15,769 nt of DNA from Devosia equisanguinis (GCA_945901835.1 CAMDMH010000008.1:1-15769); one strand, 5' to 3'; shown: positions 5,570-14,662, numbered from the stretch's first letter. The notes: generated by a model not told the origin, from the sequence alone. Numbers and translations are program-made.

Positions 5570-6832
5570 ATGTCCTCGACAGCACTTCCCCAAGCCGCTA
5601 CGACATCCGCAAGGGCCGCAGCCGGCGCCGATCCGCGCAGCGACAACATGCGGTTCTACCCGACCGCGTTCGATCTGCGCGAGCGGGCACGGCGGCGCAT
5701 GCCGAACTTCGCGTTCGAGTATGGCGACGGAGGTGCCGGCTCGGACGGCGGCATCCGGCGGAACTGGAATGCGCTCGATGCCGTCGAGATGATGCCGCGC
5801 TACGGCAAGGTGGTGGCGCCGCCTTCGGCGCAAACGACGATTTTCGGGCGCAGCTATACCGCGCCGATCGGGATCGCGCCGGTCGGTGGTCCCGGCACCT
5901 GTTTTCCGGGCGCCGAGCGGCATCTGGCGGCAGCGGCGCAGGCGGCCCGCGTGCCCTACACGCTCGGCGTGCTCTCGGGCATCACGGTGGAGCAGGCGGC
6001 GGAAATCGCGCCCGATGTGCTGTGGTTCCAGCTCTATCGCTTCGCCAACAACAACCACAAGATCGGCATGGATCTCGTGCGCCGCGCCGAGGCTGTCGGC
6101 GTGCAGGCGCTGGTGCTCACGTTCGATACGCCGGCGCGCACCACGCGGCCGCGCGAGTCGAAGAGCGGCATTCCGCATCCGTTCCGTCTGACGTGGAAGA
6201 TGCGGATGGATGCGATGTCGTCGCCGGCCTGGATGTCGGCGCTTGCCGCCAACGGAATTCCGCGCTTCGTTTCGCTCAACCCCTACATGGGCGGCAAGCT
6301 GAGCCTCGAAGAATCGACGGCGTTCATCCGGCGCGAGCAAGGCGGCGCGTTCACGTGGGACGAGTTGGCTAGATATCGCGATGCCGTGAAGAAGACGAAG
6401 CTCGTCGTGAAGGGCGTATTGCACCCCGCGGACGCGGAGCGGCTGGTCAAGCTCGGCATGGACGGCATGGTCGTGTCGAACCACGGCGGGCGGCAGATCG
6501 AGGCGCTGCCGGCGTCGATCGATGCGCTACCTGAGATCGCGCGGGTGGTCGGCGGCAAGTCGACGATCATCCTCGACAGCGGCGTGCGATCGGGCGTCGA
6601 TGCGGCCCGGGCCGTCGCGCTCGGTGCAGACGCTGCCTTCGCGGGTAAGGCGTTCATGTGGAGCCTCGGCGCGCTCGGTCCGGAGGGACCGGGACACTAC
6701 ATCAACCTGCTGACCGAGGACGTGAAGGCCACGCTCGGACAGACCGGGTGCAACACGGTCGCAGAACTGCGCAATGTGCCGGTGCGGCATCCCGGCGCCT
6801 ATCAGGCCGCCGAGGTCGTCGAAAGGGTGTAA
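5570..6832 (+). CDS. FMN-dependent alpha-hydroxy-acid dehydrogenase (LldD/glycolate-oxidase family)
   Basis: A 420-residue TIM-barrel flavoprotein that oxidises 2-hydroxy acids such as L-lactate, glycolate or mandelate to 2-oxo acids. The active-site signature SNHGGRQ is at 303-309, with catalytic His305 and substrate-binding Arg308. Lys281 (VVKGV), Tyr156 (WFQLY), Asp186 (TFDTP), Tyr51 in FEYGDGGAG and the FMN phosphate region LDSGVRSGVD at 335-344 are all present. It is longer than glycolate oxidase (about 370) owing to about 25 extra N-terminal residues and a loop around 200-250, the region that makes some family members membrane-associated. I see no transmembrane helix. AGGAA sits five bases before the ATG. 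Substrate cannot be told from sequence; lactate is the default guess. No permease or regulator is adjacent. Confidence 0.92.
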   Translation: MSSTALPQAATTSARAAAGADPRSDNMRFYPTAFDLRERARRRMPNFAFEYGDGGAGSDGGIRRNWNALDAVEMMPRYGKVVAPPSAQTTIFGRSYTAPIGIAPVGGPGTCFPGAERHLAAAAQAARVPYTLGVLSGITVEQAAEIAPDVLWFQLYRFANNNHKIGMDLVRRAEAVGVQALVLTFDTPARTTRPRESKSGIPHPFRLTWKMRMDAMSSPAWMSALAANGIPRFVSLNPYMGGKLSLEESTAFIRREQGGAFTWDELARYRDAVKKTKLVVKGVLHPADAERLVKLGMDGMVVSNHGGRQIEALPASIDALPEIARVVGGKSTIILDSGVRSGVDAARAVALGADAAFAGKAFMWSLGALGPEGPGHYINLLTEDVKATLGQTGCNTVAELRNVPVRHPGAYQAAEVVERV

Positions 6833-6916
6833 GGGCGCGACAACGGCGCCGGATTCCACTGTAATCGGCGAGTTGCGCGAGCGACTGTGGTTCTCGCGGC
6901 TCGATCGATGAGGTAT

Positions 6917-6939
6917 GGGGTATCAACGCATTGAACCCC
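6917..6939 (+). promoter_or_regulatory. Small hairpin just upstream of mutS
   Basis: GGGGTATCAA, loop CGCA, TTGAACCCC forms a nine-pair stem with one bulged A. No T-run follows, so it is not a classical terminator. It ends 19 bases before the mutS ATG, which has no good ribosome binding site, so it could affect mutS translation. The rest of the gap 6833-6958 shows nothing else convincing. Confidence 0.3.
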
Positions 6940-6958
6940 AACCCACATTCGAGCCGAA

Positions 6959-9889
6959 ATGGCGCAGAGACGAAACACGAAGATCCAAGACGCGCCGGCG
7001 GAGACCGATCGGTCGGTAGATGCTGCCTCGCTGGCCGAAGCGGTAACCGAGGCGGGGGCGGCTGTGCGCGCCGCGGTTGTCGGCGAAGCGACGCCGTCGA
7101 TGGCGCAGTTCCTGGAGATCAAGACGGCTAATCCGGATTCGATCCTGTGGTACCGGATGGGCGATTTCTACGAGCTGTTCTTCGATGACGCGGTGGTCGC
7201 ATCAGCAGCGCTCGGGATCGTACTGACGAAGCGCGGCAAGCATCTCGGCCAGGACATTCCGATGTGCGGCGTGCCCGTCGTGCGCGCGGACGAGTACCTT
7301 CAGCGGCTGATCCGCCAGGGCTATCGCGTTGCCGTGTGCGAGCAGCTCGAGGACCCGGCAGAAGCGCGCAAGCGTGGCTCGAAAGCGGTCGTGCGGCGCG
7401 ACGTGGTGCGGCTCGTCACTCCCGGTACCCTGACCGAAGACACGCTGCTCGATGCGCGAGCGCGCAACTATCTCACGGCGCTCTATCGCGCGCCGGCCAG
7501 TTCGGCTGGTGCACGCGGGGCAAACGCACCCGAGTTCGCGACCGCTTCGCTCGATCTCTCGACGGGCGAGATGGAAGTCGGGCTCGTGGCACGCGCGGAC
7601 CTCGGAAGCGAGATCGTGCGGCTGTCGCCTTCCGAGTTGATCGCGGCCGACGACGTGCTCGGCGACGAGGAAGTCGCGAAATGGATCGGTATCGTGCGCA
7701 CGTCGGCGACGCCGGTGCCTGGTGCGAGCTTCGACAGCATGGCGGGAGAGCGCAACCTGAAGGCAGCACTCGGGGTCGGAGATCTCGACGCATTCGGCGC
7801 GTTCAGCCGTCCGGAGCTGTCGGCGGTAGCGGCGCTGCTCAAGTACGTCGAGCTGACCCAGATCGGCCGTCGGCCGATGCTGCGGCCGCCGCGTCGCACA
7901 GGTGCGGGCAGCGTGCTCGTGATCGACGCTGCAAGCCGGGCGAGCCTGGAAATACTGCGCTCGACGTCGGGCGAGAAGAACGGGAGCCTGCTCGCGGCAA
8001 TCGATCGCACCGTAACTGGTGCCGGGGCGCGCGAGCTTGCCGGGCGGCTGTCGAGCCCGCTCACGGATCCACACGCGATCAACGCGCGGCTCGATGCGGT
8101 CGGATTCCTGGTGGAGCGCGAGACGCTCCGAGAGGACGTGCGGGCAGCGCTCAAGGCCACGCCAGACATCGCGCGCGCTCTGGCGCGGCTTGCGCTGCAG
8201 CGTGGCGGGCCACGCGATCTCGGTGCGGTGCGCGATTCGATCATCCAAGGCCGGGCGTGCGCAGCGCTGCTGTCTTCGGCTGCTCGCGGCATCGGTCTGC
8301 CGAATGAACTCGCGTCGGCGACCGAGCGCATCGGTGCGATCGATCCCGATCTGGGTTCGACGCTCAGCGGTGCACTCTCCGACGAGCTTTCACATCAGCG
8401 CCGCGACGGTGGTTTCGTGCGCGCCGGGTTCCGGGCCGAGCTCGACGAAGCGCGGCAACTCGCGGAGGACAGCCGCAAGGTGATGGCGGCACTCGAAGCC
8501 CGCTACATCGACGAGACCGGCGTCAAATCGCTCAAGATCCGGCACAACAACATCCTGGGCTATTTCATCGAGGTGACGCAGCTCAATGCGAAGCCGCTGA
8601 TGTCGCCGCCGCTGTCGGACAGGTTCCGGCACAAGCAGACGATGTCGAACGCGATGCGTTTCACCACGCTCGAGCTGACCGAGATCGAAGGCCGCATCGC
8701 ATCGGCGGGCGAGCGCTCGCTTTCGCTGGAGCAGGAAATCTTCACGGAGCTGGCAGCGCGCATTGCGTCCGCCGAGCAGGCACTCGTCGCGCTCGCGGCG
8801 GCGCTCGCCGAGATCGATCTCTATGCCGGCCTCGCGGAGCTGGCCGCCGCCGAGAACTATGTGCGGCCGGTCGTCGACAGCAGCCTCGCTTTCGAGATTC
8901 GCGGCGGCCGCCATCCAGTCGTCGAGCAGGCGTTGCGCGCGGCGAAGTCGGGACCGTTCATCGAGAACGATTGCGTGCTCGTGCTGATGTCGAACGACGA
9001 GGTGCCCGCGCAACAGTCGGACGGTAGCGGTAGGCCGCCAGGCTTCGAGGAAACGGCGCAGGGACGCGTCTGGCTCGTCACCGGCCCGAACATGGCGGGT
9101 AAGTCGACGTTTCTGCGGCAGAACGCACTGATCGCGCTGATGGCGCAAATGGGTTCATACGTTCCCGCGCGATATGCTGGGATCGGCGCGGTCGACCGCT
9201 TGTTCAGCCGCGTCGGCGCTTCGGACGACCTCGCACGCGGACGCTCGACGTTCATGGTCGAGATGGTCGAAACGGCGGCTATCCTCAACCGGTCGAGCGA
9301 CCGCTCGCTCGTGATCCTCGACGAGATCGGGCGCGGCACGGCGACGTTCGACGGTCTTTCGATCGCGTGGGCGACGCTGGAGTATCTGCACGACGTGTGC
9401 GGGGCCCGGGCGCTGTTCGCGACGCACTACCACGAGTTGACGCAGCTCACAGGACGGCTGTCGGCGCTGGCCTGCGCGACGATGGACGTGAAGGAATGGC
9501 AGGACGAAATCGTATTCCTGCATCGCGTTCGCCCTGGCGTCGCCGATCGTTCCTACGGCATCCAGGTTGCAAAGCTCGCCGGCCTGCCGTCGAAAGTCGT
9601 GGTGCGCGCCGGTGAAGTTCTGAAGCGGCTGGAAAAGCAGGGACGGCGCAGCAACGGTCACGAGAAAGTGCTCGAGGATCTGCCGTTGTTCGCGGCTGCC
9701 GCGCCCGAGCCGAAAGCATCCGATGAACCTGCGCGGGGTCCCTATCCGCTGGCGCTGCTGCTCGATGAGACCAACGCCGACGAGCTCAGTCCGCGCGCGG
9801 CGCTCGACCTCGTCTACAAGCTGAAAGGTCTGCGCACTGCCGAAGCCGCGACCACTTCTGAAACCGGGGCCAGGAAGACCAAGTCATGA
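6959..9889 (+). CDS. mutS: DNA mismatch repair protein MutS
   Basis: A 976-residue MutS, the mismatch-sensing ATPase of methyl-independent repair in alphaproteobacteria. The mismatch-binding Phe-x-Glu is F70/E72 in YRMGDFYELF. The connector, core and clamp regions follow, then the ATPase: Walker A GPNMAGKST at 709-717, Walker B LVILDEIGRGT with D788/E789, and ATHYHELT at 821-828. The extreme C-terminus (SPRAALDLVYKLKGL) is the dimer helix, so the protein is complete. Compared with E. coli (853 residues) it has an N-terminal extension of about 45 residues and an extra polar segment at about 680-703, just before Walker A. The ATG at 6959 lacks a good ribosome site; Met48 is an alternative start. 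Its stop overlaps the glnD start (ATGA), indicating translational coupling. Confidence 0.98.
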   Translation: MAQRRNTKIQDAPAETDRSVDAASLAEAVTEAGAAVRAAVVGEATPSMAQFLEIKTANPDSILWYRMGDFYELFFDDAVVASAALGIVLTKRGKHLGQDIPMCGVPVVRADEYLQRLIRQGYRVAVCEQLEDPAEARKRGSKAVVRRDVVRLVTPGTLTEDTLLDARARNYLTALYRAPASSAGARGANAPEFATASLDLSTGEMEVGLVARADLGSEIVRLSPSELIAADDVLGDEEVAKWIGIVRTSATPVPGASFDSMAGERNLKAALGVGDLDAFGAFSRPELSAVAALLKYVELTQIGRRPMLRPPRRTGAGSVLVIDAASRASLEILRSTSGEKNGSLLAAIDRTVTGAGARELAGRLSSPLTDPHAINARLDAVGFLVERETLREDVRAALKATPDIARALARLALQRGGPRDLGAVRDSIIQGRACAALLSSAARGIGLPNELASATERIGAIDPDLGSTLSGALSDELSHQRRDGGFVRAGFRAELDEARQLAEDSRKVMAALEARYIDETGVKSLKIRHNNILGYFIEVTQLNAKPLMSPPLSDRFRHKQTMSNAMRFTTLELTEIEGRIASAGERSLSLEQEIFTELAARIASAEQALVALAAALAEIDLYAGLAELAAAENYVRPVVDSSLAFEIRGGRHPVVEQALRAAKSGPFIENDCVLVLMSNDEVPAQQSDGSGRPPGFEETAQGRVWLVTGPNMAGKSTFLRQNALIALMAQMGSYVPARYAGIGAVDRLFSRVGASDDLARGRSTFMVEMVETAAILNRSSDRSLVILDEIGRGTATFDGLSIAWATLEYLHDVCGARALFATHYHELTQLTGRLSALACATMDVKEWQDEIVFLHRVRPGVADRSYGIQVAKLAGLPSKVVVRAGEVLKRLEKQGRRSNGHEKVLEDLPLFAAAAPEPKASDEPARGPYPLALLLDETNADELSPRAALDLVYKLKGLRTAEAATTSETGARKTKS

Positions 9890-12726
9890 CCGCGCTCGAG
9901 CCGCTCTTCCGCCGACGCCGTGCCGCGCTCCCCACGCCGCCCAACGACGTGCCGGCGCCATACTTCGATACGATGGGCCTGCGCGTCGAGCTGACGGCGA
10001 TATTCAACACCACACGTTCGGCGCAGGAAGCGCGCGCGCCTGTGGTCGAGCGGATGAAGCAACTCGTCAAGTCGGCACGAGACGCTGCACGCGCGCAGAT
10101 CGAATACGACGGCAACGGCCGGCATTGCGCAAGCGGACTGTCGCTGTTCCAGGACGAGCTCATCCGGCTGCTCTACGACTACACGACGACCCACGTCTAT
10201 CGCGCGACGAACCCCTCCGACGCGGAGCGGATGGCGATCATCGCGACCGGCGGATACGGGCGCGGGCTGCTCGCGCCGGGATCGGATATCGATCTCCTGT
10301 TCCTGCTGCCCTACAAACAGACTCCCTGGGGCGAAAGCGTCGCCGAGTATCTGCTCTACATCCTCTGGGATCTCGGCTTCAAAGTAGGCCACGCGACGCG
10401 AACGGTGGAGCAATCGATCAAGCTGTCGCAAGCGGACACGACCATCCGCACGTCGCTGGTCGACATGCGGCTCATCAAGGGCGACGGCCAGCTCTACGAA
10501 GAACTGTCGCAGCGTCTTTCGACGGAAGTCATCCGCGGCACCGCGCGGCAGTTCATTGCGGCTAAACTCGACGAGCGCAACGACCGGCATAAGCGCGCGG
10601 GCGAAAGCCGGTATCGCGTCGAGCCCAACATCAAGGAAGGCTCCGGCGGCCTGCGCGATCTGCATACGCTGCATTGGTTGGCGAAGTATCTCTACGGCGC
10701 GGATCTCGCCGGCGGGTCGGGTGCCGATAAACTGTTCACGAAGCCCGAGCTCGCGATGTTCCGGCGCTGTGAAGACTTCCTGTGGAGCGTGCGCTGCCAT
10801 CTCCACTTCCTGACCGGTCGAGCGGAAGAACGCCTCTCGTTCGACGTGCAGCCGATGATGGCGGAACAGCTTGGCTATCGCGCGGCGGGCGGCATGCTGC
10901 CCGTCGAGAGGTTCATGAAGCACTATTTCCTCGTCGCCAAGGAAGTCGGCGATCTCACGACGATCCTCTGCTCCGCGCTCGAAATGCAGCAGCTGCTCTC
11001 CGTTCCACGCATCAACCGGCTGCTCAATCCGGCGAGCTGGACGGTGCGTCGCCGCGTCCGTCAGCGTACGGATTTCAGGGTCGACAACGAGCGCTTGAAC
11101 GTCTCGGACGCAAACGTGTTCGATCGCGATCCGGTGAACCTCATCCGGATATTCTCGGTCGCGGAAGAAACGGGCTCGTACCTCCATCCAAACGCCTTGC
11201 GTCTCATTCGCAGTTCGTTGCGGATGATCTACGACAAAGTGCGCAACGACCCCGAAGCCAACCGGTTGTTCCTCGATTTGCTCGAGCGCACGGCCGAGCC
11301 TGAGACGATGCTTCGCTTGATGAACGAGGCCGGCGTGCTCGGCCGGTTCGTGCCGGAATTCGGCAAAGTCGTCGCGATGACGCAGTTCAACATGTATCAC
11401 CACTACACCGTGGACGAGCATCTCGTGCGGACGGTCGGCGAGATGAAGAGAATCCGGGACGGAAAGTTCGCCGATACGCTGCCGTTGTCGACGGAGATCT
11501 TCTCGTCGGTCATCAACAAGCGCGCGCTGCTGGTCGCGGCGTTGTTGCACGATGTCGGCAAGGGGCAGAAGGAAGATCATTCGATCGTCGGGGAGCGCGT
11601 CGCGCGCGGTCTGGGGCCGCGGCTGGGGTTGACACCCGCCGAAACGGAAACCGCTGCATGGTTGATCCGCGAGCATCTGACGATGAGCGAAATCGCACAG
11701 AGCCGCGATCTCGGCGATCCCAAGACGATCCGTGATTTCGCGGCGATCGTGCAGAGCCCGGAGCGGCTGAAGCTGCTGCTGCTGCTCACGGTGGCCGACA
11801 TTCGCGCCGTCGGACCCGGCACCTGGAACGGCTGGAAAGGGCAACTCCTTCGCCAGCTCTCTTGGGAGACCGAGCCGCTTGTCGCCGGTGGTCATACGCT
11901 GGTCGGCCGGAAGGACCGCATCGCCGCTGCACAGCGCGCACTGCGGCCCGAACTCAAGGACTGGCCAGCCGAAGATGTCGAGCGCTTCATCGCGCGGCAC
12001 TACGACGACTATTGGCTCAAGACGGATACCCGGCGGCAGGCGGAACATGCACGGTTGTGCAGGCGGGCCGAGCGTGAGGAGCTGAAGCTCGCGACCGACT
12101 TCGCCTCGAATGCGTTCACCTCGATCACCGAGCTGACCGTATTGGCGCCCAATCACCCGCGCCTGCTGTCGCTGTTCGCCGGCTCATGCGCAGCGGCCGG
12201 CGCCAACATCATCGGCGCTCACATTTCGACGACACGCGACGGCATGGCGCTCGACATGTTCCTTCTCCAGCGCGAATTCAGCGAGGAGGACGACGAGAGG
12301 CGCCGAATCAATCGAATCACCCGCACGATCGACATCGTGTTGAACGGAGAGGAGCGGCTCGCCGCGATGATGGCGAAACGAAAGACGCCGGAGCGGCGGA
12401 TCATCGCCTTCCACGTCGAGCCGCAAGTCGTCATCAACAACGAGGTGTCGGACAATTTCACCGTGATCGAGGCGACGGGGCGCGACAGGCCCGGGCTTCT
12501 CTACGATCTGACCAGCAAGCTTTCCGATCTGTCGCTCGACATCACCTCGGCGCACATCACGACCTACGGCGAAAAGGCAGTCGACGTATTCTACGTGACC
12601 GATCTGACGGGCAAGAAAATCATCTCGGAGCCGCGACAACACGCCATTCGCCAACGGCTCGCCCACGTTCTGGGGCCACAAGAGGGTGCGGCGCTGGTGC
12701 CGAAGAGCGCAGCGGACGCGCGATGA
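9886..12726 (+). CDS. glnD: Bifunctional [PII] uridylyltransferase / uridylyl-removing enzyme GlnD
   Basis: A 946-residue nitrogen sensor that uridylylates PII proteins (GlnB/GlnK) when glutamine is low and removes UMP when it is high. The nucleotidyltransferase motif is GGYGRG at 122-127 with SDID at 133-136, where D134 and D136 bind metal. The HD hydrolase motif is HDVGKGQKEDH at 555-565. Two C-terminal ACT domains, which sense glutamine, start near 749 (ELTVLAPNHPRLL) and 858 (FTVIEATGRDRPGLL). All four domains are intact and the length fits rhizobial GlnD (E. coli 890). Translation starts inside the mutS stop (ATGA), so the two are co-translated. murJ, a frequent downstream neighbour of glnD in rhizobia, is absent here; trxB follows after 125 bases. 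Confidence 0.98.
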   Translation: MTALEPLFRRRRAALPTPPNDVPAPYFDTMGLRVELTAIFNTTRSAQEARAPVVERMKQLVKSARDAARAQIEYDGNGRHCASGLSLFQDELIRLLYDYTTTHVYRATNPSDAERMAIIATGGYGRGLLAPGSDIDLLFLLPYKQTPWGESVAEYLLYILWDLGFKVGHATRTVEQSIKLSQADTTIRTSLVDMRLIKGDGQLYEELSQRLSTEVIRGTARQFIAAKLDERNDRHKRAGESRYRVEPNIKEGSGGLRDLHTLHWLAKYLYGADLAGGSGADKLFTKPELAMFRRCEDFLWSVRCHLHFLTGRAEERLSFDVQPMMAEQLGYRAAGGMLPVERFMKHYFLVAKEVGDLTTILCSALEMQQLLSVPRINRLLNPASWTVRRRVRQRTDFRVDNERLNVSDANVFDRDPVNLIRIFSVAEETGSYLHPNALRLIRSSLRMIYDKVRNDPEANRLFLDLLERTAEPETMLRLMNEAGVLGRFVPEFGKVVAMTQFNMYHHYTVDEHLVRTVGEMKRIRDGKFADTLPLSTEIFSSVINKRALLVAALLHDVGKGQKEDHSIVGERVARGLGPRLGLTPAETETAAWLIREHLTMSEIAQSRDLGDPKTIRDFAAIVQSPERLKLLLLLTVADIRAVGPGTWNGWKGQLLRQLSWETEPLVAGGHTLVGRKDRIAAAQRALRPELKDWPAEDVERFIARHYDDYWLKTDTRRQAEHARLCRRAEREELKLATDFASNAFTSITELTVLAPNHPRLLSLFAGSCAAAGANIIGAHISTTRDGMALDMFLLQREFSEEDDERRRINRITRTIDIVLNGEERLAAMMAKRKTPERRIIAFHVEPQVVINNEVSDNFTVIEATGRDRPGLLYDLTSKLSDLSLDITSAHITTYGEKAVDVFYVTDLTGKKIISEPRQHAIRQRLAHVLGPQEGAALVPKSAADAR

Positions 12727-12753
12727 ACACTTGGTGAGCTGGCATCCCATGGC

Positions 12754-12781
12754 ATTGACCGCTCATGCGGCGGCGCTATCT
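12754..12781 (+). promoter_or_regulatory. Predicted sigma-70 promoter of trxB
   Basis: ATTGAC (12754-12759) and CTATCT (12776-12781) are separated by 16 bases. Alphaproteobacterial housekeeping promoters follow CTTGAC-N17-CTATAT, so each hexamer has one mismatch. A start near 12788 would give a leader of about 60 bases to trxB. Confidence 0.45.
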
Positions 12782-12799
12782 AGACTTCACTCGATCAAC

Positions 12800-12826
12800 A
12801 ACGGGTACCACCGCTCGGCACCCGTT
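12800..12826 (+). promoter_or_regulatory. Hairpin in the trxB leader
   Basis: AACGGGT, 13 bases, ACCCGTT gives a perfect 7-bp stem. It lies between the predicted trxB promoter and the ribosome site (AAGGCGAG, 12835-12842). No T-run follows. It could be a leader structure or a weak terminator for glnD. Confidence 0.3.
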
Positions 12827-12851
12827 CAATTCGCAAGGCGAGAACACAGCG

Positions 12852-13802
12852 ATGACTTCGACATCCACCAGGCATTCCCGCGTGATGATTCTCGGCTCAG
12901 GCCCGGCCGGCTATACGGCTGCGATCTACGCCGCCCGGGCCATGCTGAAGCCGCTGATGCTGCAGGGCATACAGCCGGGCGGACAGCTCACCATCACGAC
13001 GGACGTCGAGAACTATCCAGGCTTCGCCAAGGCGATCCAGGGCCCATGGCTGATGGAGGAGATGAAGGCGCAGGCGGAGCATGTCGGCACCGAGGTCGTG
13101 ATGGATCACGTCAGCAAAGTCGAGCTCGGCGTGCGGCCGTTTCGCCTGACGTGCGATTCCGGCTACGTGTACACCTGCGATGCGCTCATCATCTGCACCG
13201 GCGCACAGGCGCGCTGGCTCGGCATTCCCACGGAAGAGACATTCAAAGGCTACGGCGTCTCGGCCTGCGCGACGTGCGACGGGTTCTTCTACAAGAACAA
13301 GGAAGTCATCGTCGTCGGCGGCGGCAACACGGCCGTCGAGGAGGCGATCTTCCTGACCAATTTCGCCAAGCGCGTAAGGGTTGTGCATCGCCGCGATTCA
13401 TTCCGTGCCGAGAAGATCATGCAGGAGCGGCTGTTCAAGAATCCCAAGGTCGAAGTGATCTGGGACAGCGAGATCGCCGAGGTGACCGGCAGCACCGATC
13501 CGAAAGCCGTCAGCGGCGTCAAGCTGCGCAACGTGAAGACGGGCCAGATCACGGATCGCGCGGTCGACGGCGTGTTCGTCGCGATCGGACATGCGCCTGC
13601 GACCGAGCTGTTCAAGGGCCAGCTCGAGGTGAAGCCGTCGGGCTATCTGATCACGAAGCCCGATTCCACGGCGACATCGATCCCCGGTGTCTTCGCGGCC
13701 GGCGACGTGAAGGACGACATTTTCCGGCAGGCTGTAACGGCCGCCGGAATGGGGTGTATGGCGGCGCTGGAAGTCGAGCGCTGGTTCGCGGGTGGGCATT
13801 AG
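12852..13802 (+). CDS. trxB: Thioredoxin-disulfide reductase TrxB
   Basis: A 316-residue cytosolic FAD/NADPH enzyme that reduces thioredoxin. The FAD-binding motif GSGPAG is at 15-20, the redox-active CATC at 139-142 in SACATCDGFFY, the NADPH motif GGGNTA at 156-161 with HRRDSFRA at 179-186 (the NADPH phosphate-binding arginines), and the second FAD contact FAAGDV at 281-286. All catalytic parts are present and length matches the low-molecular-weight TrxB class. ATG 12852 is preceded by AAGGCGAG and starts just before the first Rossmann strand. A frame open from 12765 adds 29 residues without family similarity and was rejected. It has its own candidate promoter, so it is probably not tightly tied to mutS-glnD. 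A palindromic repeat follows it. Confidence 0.97.
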   Translation: MTSTSTRHSRVMILGSGPAGYTAAIYAARAMLKPLMLQGIQPGGQLTITTDVENYPGFAKAIQGPWLMEEMKAQAEHVGTEVVMDHVSKVELGVRPFRLTCDSGYVYTCDALIICTGAQARWLGIPTEETFKGYGVSACATCDGFFYKNKEVIVVGGGNTAVEEAIFLTNFAKRVRVVHRRDSFRAEKIMQERLFKNPKVEVIWDSEIAEVTGSTDPKAVSGVKLRNVKTGQITDRAVDGVFVAIGHAPATELFKGQLEVKPSGYLITKPDSTATSIPGVFAAGDVKDDIFRQAVTAAGMGCMAALEVERWFAGGH

Positions 13803-13813
13803 AGTGCGTTTCA

Positions 13814-13923
13814 CGTAGGCTGGGTCAATCCCGGAAGCGCAGAGCGCGAGCCGGGAGCGACCCAGCATCCATGGCATGCCGGAAAATGTTGGGGCGCGGC
13901 CAGTGGCCTTGACCCAACCTACG
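13814..13923. repeat. Nested palindromic intergenic repeat, 110 bp
   Basis: The ends CGTAGGCTGGGTCAA (13814-13828) and TTGACCCAACCTACG (13909-13923) match as inverted repeats at 14 of 15 positions. Inside, GCTGGGTC pairs with GACCCAGC (13858-13865), and CCCGG pairs with CCGGG around a GC-rich loop. Elements with CGTAGG-TGGGT ends and a nested hairpin are widespread in proteobacterial intergenic DNA. It lies between the convergent trxB and dnaQ genes and fills the gap, so it may act as a terminator for both. Confidence 0.75.
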
Positions 13924-13936
13924 GCGCTATTCCGCT

Positions 13937-14662
13937 TTACGACTTCGGCTGATCCGCGATCGTGAGATACTTCCGCCAGATCGCCTTATCGCCGAGCGAT
14001 TCTGCGAATTTCAGGTGTGCCGCTTCGTCTTCCGGTGACAGGCGCGGTGGCAGCGGAGACGGGCGCTGACTGGCTTTGGCGAAGTGGACCACCTTGTTGG
14101 CATCATCCGACGCGTTCGACTTGGCGAGGCTCAGGTTCGCCTGGCGCTCGCCGAGAAGTTCGACATAGACATCGGCCAGCAAGGTCGAATCCATCAGCGC
14201 GCCGTGCTTGATGCGCTTTGAATTGTCGACACCATAGCGTTTGCAGAGTGCGTCCAGCGTATTGGGGCCTGCCGGATGCTTGCGCCGAGCGAGGGCCAGC
14301 GTGTCGATGACGCGATCCGGCGTAATCGCCGGGCGCCCCAGTCGATCGAGCTCCATGTTGATGAAGCCCATATCGAAGTTGGCGTTGTGGATGACGAGCG
14401 TGCCATCGTCGCCGATGAACTCCAGGAACTGCTCCACCACCTTCGCAAACACCGGCTTGTCGGCCAGCGATGCCGTCGAGATGCCGTGGATGCGCTCGGC
14501 GTCGGGGTGTACGTCGCGGCCGTCCGGGTTGATGAGCTGATGGTACTCGCGGCCCGACGGGATGCGGTTGATCAGCTCGATGCAGCCGATTTCGATCAGC
14601 CGGTCGCCCTTCTTCGCATCGAGGCCCGTGGTCTCGGTGTCCAAAACGATCTCGCGCTGCAT
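13937..14662 (-). CDS. dnaQ: DNA polymerase III epsilon subunit (3'-5' proofreading exonuclease)
   Basis: A 241-residue DEDDh exonuclease that proofreads as part of the replicative polymerase core with the alpha and theta-like partners. The three Exo motifs are intact: LDTETTG with D8 and E10, HNANFDMGF with D97, and HGALMDS with H153 and D158. The C-terminal 70 residues are charged and end in AIWRKYLTIADQ, the segment expected to bind the alpha subunit. ATG 14662 starts one residue-group before the first strand and has GAGGA eight bases upstream. The same frame stays open to 15271, but that stretch crosses two repeats and coaE and is not family sequence. It is downstream of coaE on the same strand, with 272 bases between them occupied by twin hairpins. 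Confidence 0.96.
   Translation of the reverse strand: MQREIVLDTETTGLDAKKGDRLIEIGCIELINRIPSGREYHQLINPDGRDVHPDAERIHGISTASLADKPVFAKVVEQFLEFIGDDGTLVIHNANFDMGFINMELDRLGRPAITPDRVIDTLALARRKHPAGPNTLDALCKRYGVDNSKRIKHGALMDSTLLADVYVELLGERQANLSLAKSNASDDANKVVHFAKASQRPSPLPPRLSPEDEAAHLKFAESLGDKAIWRKYLTIADQPKS

Noticed and set aside
7202..8331. Long minus-strand frames of 348 and 282 codons
   Set aside because: They are antisense to the conserved middle of mutS and show only shadow-type composition.
9814..12156. A 780-codon open frame on the minus strand
   Set aside because: It lies antisense to mutS and glnD, is rich in Arg and Asp/Glu as expected from GC-rich codon shadows, and has no recognisable domain. 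glnD on the plus strand is certain.
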